From Fagopyrum homotropicum (lineage: Eukaryota; Streptophyta; Magnoliopsida; Caryophyllales; Polygonaceae): 64,000 nucleotides of DNA. The notes beneath the pieces were generated by a model, which did no database searches, was not told the DNA's origin, and saw nothing but the letters and a program-made list of their open reading frames with translations. The position numbers and the translations under genes were made by a program. This document shows positions 58,601 to 64,000 of the stretch, piece by piece. The DNA lies in assembly GCA_033239125.1 (NCBI GenBank), contig BSWB01000002.1, positions 1,149,001 to 1,213,000 of the forward strand, in the 5' to 3' direction. Every line of letters starts with the position of its first letter. Positions within the stretch are counted from its first letter, which is position 1.

Positions 58601-59651
58601 CGAAGCATCTCGTGACTTATCGAATGAAGAGATTATGCAAATTGGGACCATATGGCGCACCCTTAGAGATCCGGAAGTAATAGAAACCTTGACTACAGGT
58701 CCGGAAATAATAGAAACCCTGATGCTAGAACCTCCGGAAACGATCCAAAACCCGAGAGGAAGGCCGAAGAAGGATGCAAATGAGCGTAGAAAATCAAGCT
58801 TTGAGTACAGTAGAGAAGCTGCGGCCAAAGCAAGAGAGGAAAGGGGAAAGAAGAGAGTGGAAGAGGAAGTGGTGACGGAAGATGAGGTAGAGGAAGTGGG
58901 GGCCAATGAAACACCGATTTTCACTTACCCTCCGGTTGTCATAGGAGATTATGACTTCGGCTCGAACAATTTCGAAAATTTCATGGTTCCCTACGTTGAT
59001 ATGCTAGTAGATGTTCAAGGCGACGGGAATTGTGGATTTCGAGCTCTTTGTGTATTGTTGGGTCACGATGAGGATAAATGGCCTATTATGCGCAAAATCA
59101 TGATGGAAGAGTTAAGAAAATACCCTGAACGATACGATGTTTTCCTGGATCATGAAGGGGTCGATCATAAAGAGATGTTGAAGAGACTCAATTGGCTAAA
59201 ACCAAATGTTGTGGCACCATCCAAATATTGGATGGAAATGCCCTTATGCGGGGCATTGTTTGCCACGATCTTCCAATGCACTCTTGTGTATTTGGATTGG
59301 ACTGCGGCTCATATAAGCCTCCCGTTAACCATACAAACGCCCCCCGTAGGTGGCCCGGCCCCGGGATCGATTGGATTCATCGCTTTTGACAACCCTCGTA
59401 ACCACTTTGTTGCGGTAAGTATTATATTTTTTTCATCAAGTTAAATCATTAATTGCAATTATCATAAATAACTTTTTCTCTTGATATGTCTTTTACAGCT
59501 ACGATGTAAACCAAATTGCCCGCTGCCACCCGTTCTCGCATATTGGTATCCGTCGCACGATGAAACAGCGAAGGACTTAGACAAGATGTACGAGCCCCAA
59601 ATTAAGTTGTTTAAGACTCTTCGTCAACAATACGCTCGACCTACACCTTAA
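55644..59651 (+). pseudogene. Mutator-like transposase fused to an OTU cysteine-protease domain; nonsense in exon 1
   Basis: Exons: 55644-55727, 56732-57507, 57578-58078, 58154-59414, 59499-59651; exons 2-5 are one open frame of 896 codons. Order in the protein (counted from exon 2): a FAR1-type zinc-binding DNA-binding region, about 20-130 (ACEQYGSKK, CDCPFMLHIYE, HTHKLN); a MULE transposase domain with IMDTTYNTN (first Asp, about 252), IITDREL (second Asp) and VESAHAVFKSEM (probable Glu); a SWIM-like knuckle CTYC..PCIHE; a basic PRGRPKK patch; then an OTU protease domain with GDGNCGFRAL (nucleophile Cys, 59019-59048) and NHFVAL (His, across the last intron). The MULE core would cut and join DNA; the OTU part would cleave ubiquitin-like links. 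Exon 1 reads MSWLRSMFGSKR then TGA, after which the same frame continues to IDLNAPPIP and the splice. Either exon 1 is mutated or translation starts later. Termini of the element were not found. Confidence 0.85.
55728..56731 (+). repeat. Minisatellite-like intron 1 of the MULE gene
   Basis: The intron is composed almost entirely of variants of GTTTACTTCGTTTAACCCG and, further right, TTGTTATTAACTTAACTAATTACTAAC, including two near-identical blocks of about 125 bp (about 56266-56390 and 56391-56520). The same words fill 54370-54650. Non-coding. Confidence 0.85.
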
Positions 59652-60939
59652 ACAAGCCTTATTTATGTACGTTAAAAGTCAAGATTCAAAATTTAATCGC
59701 AAACATTATAGGGATTATGCTCAAATCCTCTCAATCACCCCGAAGCCGATTTAGTTGTAAATCATCAATTTTATTGCACCTCCAATATAATTTATTATAT
59801 TTTTTTTTATCTAAGATGTGGTACAACTTACACTAGATTTCATTTTAAATGAATATAATATCTTTGTCAAATATATATATAGCTATTTTAACATTTAAAA
59901 TTGAAATAAATTACTGAACATAAAAAAAATAATTCAAACTTTTAAAATTGTCAATTTATATACGATTATTATCTATTCAATTAATGTTAAGATAGATATT
60001 TTTGGGCAAAATTCAAGCTCTAATTGTTAATTTGTTGCTATAACGATTTAAGAAAGAAATTGAGTTTAGATAGATGGCAATAATAATATAGGATCACTAG
60101 TAAAATAAGTGACATTAATAGATTTAGACATGTATATAAATCACAAAATGTATTAATATGATTATGATCATTTATAAAAGAATAAAATAAAATAAAATAA
60201 AATAAAATAAAATAAAATAAGATGAAGTAATAAAGAATGTAAGAAAAAATCAAAATAAATTAAATAATATTTCTATTAATATAAGCAAGGTATCTAAATA
60301 TTTGATTTAAAGTATTAATATTCTATTAATCACTTCAATAATTGGTATAACTTCAACCTTTACAAAAATTGAATAGAGGGCGTACTGATATGAGTGAAAA
60401 TTGAGTGAAAACAAGTTCATCATTGGATGAAGATAGACTGTAAGTGGGACATTGAAAGGGTCAGTCAAAAACAGGGCAGGGCCCACATGCCGTTTAGTTA
60501 TTTTAGGGTGAGAATAAGTCCCCCCTAATAGTAATGGATATATGACAAGATCGAAAATAGGATATAATTTGAAGTCTGAGGACAATTAATGGTTAACGGA
60601 ATTGCAGCTTTTTACATAAAAAAAGCCCAACTTATGATACTTTATTAAAATAAGTAAAATTTGTGGGGCCAGGTATATAAAGGCAAAGTTATTTGAATTG
60701 ATGGAAAACAGTACTAAGGTTTTAAATCCGTATAAAATACCCCTAGTTAGATAGTCAGTTGTAAATGACTTGTCCACTTTGATATTTAAAAGAGGATTTT
60801 TAAGGGATCATAATTATATTACAAAGCACATAACTATACATAATTATATTACTCGCTGACGGTTATTGATCTCATTAACAAAGGTGTGTGACATTCACAT
60901 CCTTTGTATTGCTTGGTGACTCGTTATCAAGGCTTTTTT
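59652..60939. other. MULE 3' flank and intergenic DNA
   Basis: Presumably includes the MULE 3'UTR and right end, which could not be located. 60181-60221 is an (AAAAT)n microsatellite of about eight units. No other gene seen. Confidence 0.5.
60181..60221. repeat. (AAAAT)n microsatellite
   Basis: About eight tandem AAATA units. Confidence 0.95.
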
Positions 60940-61171
60940 TTTTATCTGGGATTGGCAAATATTTTTAGGGAAGGTAATAGGGTAGCGCGAATCTCGCTTT
61001 TTCCTTTGATATTGGGCACCATCTCCTGCCTGCCCCTCCTTCTTGTGTTTTCTCGCTTTTGTTAGACGATATCCGTGGGGCGAATTTTTCCCGGTTTTCC
61101 CGTTTGCAGCTAGGTGCCACGTAATTTTATTTAGTTTGGAGTAATGCACTCCTTGTTTACAAAAAAAAAAA
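60940..61171 (+). mobile_element. Possible truncated LINE 3' end
   Basis: GC-richer than its surroundings, ending GGAGTAATGCACTCCTTGTTTAC followed by eleven A (61161-61171), like the 3' ends of plant LINEs. No reverse transcriptase or RNase H remains and no target duplication was identified, so this is tentative. Confidence 0.35.
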
Positions 61172-61609
61172 CCCCGCGTTCAACGCATTACAATCAACGT
61201 TGAAGTTCACAATAAATTTACATAAACTATAAAATAAAAAAAGTATATCTGGCACATTCCGATTGCATCCAATCTAATTTTTAATTTTTTAAACCGAACA
61301 CAATCGGAATGCGATACATTGTATGTTTTGTAATTTCGTGTCCGTACACAATGGGTACGGTAAAGTGATTAGGGTGAACAAAACTTGTGACGAAATATAA
61401 AATATATTTACTAAAAAAACCTTTCTAGATTTGGCCACGATAGTAAAACAAAAAATAATTAAATTTTCTTTAAAATGTGATTTTTTAAAGATTGTTAATG
61501 GTTAAGTAACATTAACAAACAAATGTACTTTATTAGAAGTTAGTTAGATGCGTAATATAATACTTAAACTTTATACTGTATTTTAGTAAAGTAATATTTA
61601 AATACAAAT

Positions 61610-61613
<4 letters not shown>

Positions 61614-61663
<50 letters not shown>
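61614..61663. repeat. (TA)n tract
   Basis: Uninterrupted TA dinucleotides of about 50 bases immediately upstream of the SINE. Confidence 0.95.
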
Positions 61664-61667
<4 letters not shown>

Positions 61668-61685
61668 ACCAACAATAAATAATAG

Positions 61686-61862
61686 ACCAATATTCAGTTG
61701 GTCTAGTGGTTGTGGGCTAGACTCCTTAAGTGAAATTGTACGAGAGACATGTATAGAAAAATTGGTATTGGGAGGGTATCCCCTTAATGAACCACTGTAT
61801 ATACCATATCCGAACGTAGGCGAAGCCGAACCGGAAACGTAACATTTAAAAAAAATAAAAAA
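61686..61862 (+). mobile_element. tRNA-derived SINE
   Basis: A perfect 12-bp duplication AATAAATAATAG flanks the element (61674-61685, 61863-61874). The head carries an A-box-like TGGTCTAGTGG near the 5' end and a weaker B-box-like GTACGAGAGAC about 45 bp later, the layout of a Pol III promoter from a tRNA. The 3' end is A-rich (AAAAAAAATAAAA). About 177 bp, non-coding. Confidence 0.72.
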
Positions 61863-61874
61863 AATAAATAATAG

Positions 61875-62019
61875 TTATTGGATGCAAATTACCATATGAA
61901 TGAACACCTTATCATTTTAGCACATTAAAATATTGGGCTGATTTGTATTCTTAAAGGCCCAAAGTTGTAACCAGGCCCAAACCGGGGCCCATTGTCTCCC
62001 TCCCTCTCTCCTCTTCCTC
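61875..62019. other. Short intergenic stretch
   Basis: Presumed promoter of the gene starting near 62020. Contains GGCCCAAA/GGGCCCATT words (about 61957-61992), typical of plant housekeeping promoters (site-II-like). Confidence 0.35.
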
Positions 62020-64000
62020 CGACATTCTGAAAAGGAGCTCCAAACAGAGGGCTAATCGTACGATCAGAGCTGACAACGACGAAGATCAACGACGGCTAAC
62101 CACAAACTCTCACCCAATTAGGGACTCTCCGGTGGCGCACAATCAATTTCCGGCAATAATTTCATCTTAATCTTCTTTGGATAGCGGCTTTTCCAACAAT
62201 CAGCTGACCGTGTCTCCAGTTTGAAATTTTCCACAAGTTCGATTGAGCATCAACGGAATCGGGGAATTTTAGCTCTTGATCGAGCACTCTACCTCCATCA
62301 ATCGTGCAATCGGAGATTGTTTGTTGATTGTGATAGGGTTTTGAATTTGAAGAGGGGGAATATTGACCGCAGGTTTCTTCAGATTTTCGATTGGGCCTCA
62401 ATTTTGGGATTTAGGTTAGTGTTTGGATTAAAGAGCAGACCTTTGACTCTCATTAATCAAGCAGCTGATGCGTTATGGCATTTTATCCTCTCTCATCCTG
62501 GTAAGCTCATAATCATGCTAATTTCTTATATTTAAGCTAATTTTTTTCTCAACATCTCAGAATTAAATGAAATGCAAATTTATTACATCTGATTTAAAGA
62601 AGTCTTGCTTGTGTACAAGGTCTGTATCACAACTGATGGTTCAATTAGTAATCTAATTATTATTGTAAATGAGTTGGGGGTATTTCTCTTGTAAATTAGT
62701 AGTTATTAAATTTCAGTTTGATGCGTTGATGAATCTATGATCATTGACAAGTTATCTGGAGCAAACCGAGGAACAGTGGTGTTTGAGGAGACTGGGAGTT
62801 TTTCTTTTCTTTTCCTTTCCTTTGTAACTGTTGTGCTACTTCTTGGGTTTATAAAAGAAAGTAGCTTGTGTAGGATGCTTTGCCTTCTTTTAGACATTGG
62901 ATGGAATTTGAATTATGATACACAAAATTTACCTGGCAAGTGCAACAGTCACCCATAGCTAGCCCCAATACGCTACCAGTTTCATTCATTATAAACCACT
63001 GGATTCCACAACCTATTAAGCCTAGACTGGTATTTGAGTTTCAAAAGTAGAATCCAAGATGGCTAATTGGTAAAAGTTATTTCCCTCCTAGAATCAACTA
63101 ATTATCTCCCTCTTAATCCAATTTAGTTAACTAATGATCAGAATATAGTACTAAACAATAGTTTACGCAGCTATCCACTTAAAACAGACCATTAGATCTG
63201 CACGACTCGTATCCACACTGAGCTTTTGTTAAGACTCTGTGATGATATCAACCAAAATAATGTTATTAAACATTGATTAAAACTAGTTGTATGTGATATC
63301 TTTTAACTTCTAACATCTAAACACATATGAAGGCAATCTTAGATTTATCTGTAAACACATTAAGATATCAATGTAAACTCAAGTGCTATTTAAGTTTACA
63401 AATTGTTTATCGATATGCAATCATGTACAAACCAAAACCAAGCAGTGTAATAAATATCAAGTGGATGATAGATTCTTGGTTCGAAGAAGTTGAGGAAAAC
63501 CTTTTGACGTGTTTAAATGTGACTTAATGATACAACTTTCCAGATAGACGAACCTTTAAATATTTGCAGCTGCAGCTGGGTTATCCCTTGCTGAATAAAA
63601 TAAGTGTGCCTAAAGTTTCTTGTGGTGAGCTATGAGTTTTATGGGTTTTTAGTTTTTGACTTTTATCATCGAATAATTTGACTCTTTCATTCTATCCGTA
63701 GTATTTTACTTATGGATTCTTATTTAGTGTAGCATAAGGGGTATCTTTCACTACTAGCAACATAGATCCAGTACATGATCCAGGAATCATATAACATCTT
63801 AGCCAATACATTAAAAGATGTACTGGGATGAGCTAGATTGTAAAGCATAGGATTGAAATGAACCGTGAGGTGGAATTTGCGGTCGATGCTTTCTTTTTCC
63901 ATTATAAATTGCACCATCAGGCCCGGATGTTTTGAGTGATCAAAGTTCTGCATTTTGTAGAGATGATCTGCTCGTTTGAAATAGTAGTTGTGGCTGTTCG
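62020..64000 (+). other. Probable 5' end of a gene running off the window
   Basis: A CT-rich leader (CTCCCTCCCTCTCTCCTC at about 61996-62015) after GGCCCA words, a GC-richer stretch to 62500 and a strong donor CTG|GTAAGC at 62501 suggest a first exon of about 480 bases, mostly or wholly 5'UTR. Candidate further pieces (an ATG frame at 62737-62958; TTTGCAG at 63564-63570) have no recognisable homology. The coding part probably starts in or beyond the right edge. Product unknown. Confidence 0.35.

Noticed and set aside
60895..61149. 84-codon basic minus-strand frame
   Set aside because: Antisense to a likely LINE 3' end; the basic character follows from the base composition.
62162..62401. 79-codon minus-strand frame
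   Set aside because: Antisense to the presumed leader exon of a plus-strand gene, no domain recognised, no supporting promoter or splice signals.
62737..62958. 73-codon plus-strand frame with hydrophobic stretch
   Set aside because: Lies in what is probably the first intron after the donor at 62501; hydrophobicity comes from a T-rich tract and no family is recognised.

Overview
This is a plant nuclear window, almost certainly from a eudicot. Split genes with GT-AG introns sit in AT-rich intergenic DNA full of transposon debris (hAT-, PIF/Harbinger- and Mutator-type MITEs, a Helitron end, a SINE, LINE remnants). There is no bacterial or organellar signature. The species cannot be fixed from the sequence alone.

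Intact host genes, left to right: (1) an IQM-type calmodulin-binding protein, 8 coding exons, + strand, 5596-8300; (2) a casein kinase 1-like kinase, 14 coding exons, +, 9790-13667; (3) a small DUF3511 protein, -, 15574-15918; (4) DGAT1, the ER acyl-CoA:diacylglycerol acyltransferase, 16 coding exons, -, 18646-25628; (5) a single-Myb-histone / telomere-repeat-binding (TRB) protein, 6 coding exons, -, 29006-32262; (6) N-myristoyltransferase, one coding exon behind a long 5'UTR intron, +, 35555-36859; (7) a LYRM2-like LYR-motif mitochondrial protein, 2 exons, +, 38630-39111; (8) a domesticated PIF/Harbinger transposase-like protein lacking catalytic residues, +, 45043-46422; (9) an EXO70 exocyst subunit, single exon, +, 49455-51437. 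For every split gene the exon lengths chosen sum to a multiple of three.

Broken genes: an intron-containing fragment of the succinate-CoA ligase beta gene (39922-40595) and a frameshifted F-box-associated-domain pseudogene (about 41530-42220).

The right part (about 52.4-61.9 kb) is accessory. The main item is a Mutator-like transposase gene (55644-59651) whose protein carries a FAR1-type DNA-binding region, a MULE transposase domain, a zinc-knuckle and, fused at the C-terminus, an OTU-type cysteine protease domain. Its first exon has an in-frame stop. An internally deleted relative lies 2 kb upstream. Nearby are a MITE holding four evenly spaced palindromes and a tRNA-derived SINE with a perfect 12-bp target duplication.

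The host genes are unrelated housekeeping or regulatory loci (lipid synthesis, protein lipidation, secretion, signalling, chromatin) and do not form a cluster or pathway. The last 2 kb probably hold the 5' end of another + strand gene that continues beyond the window.
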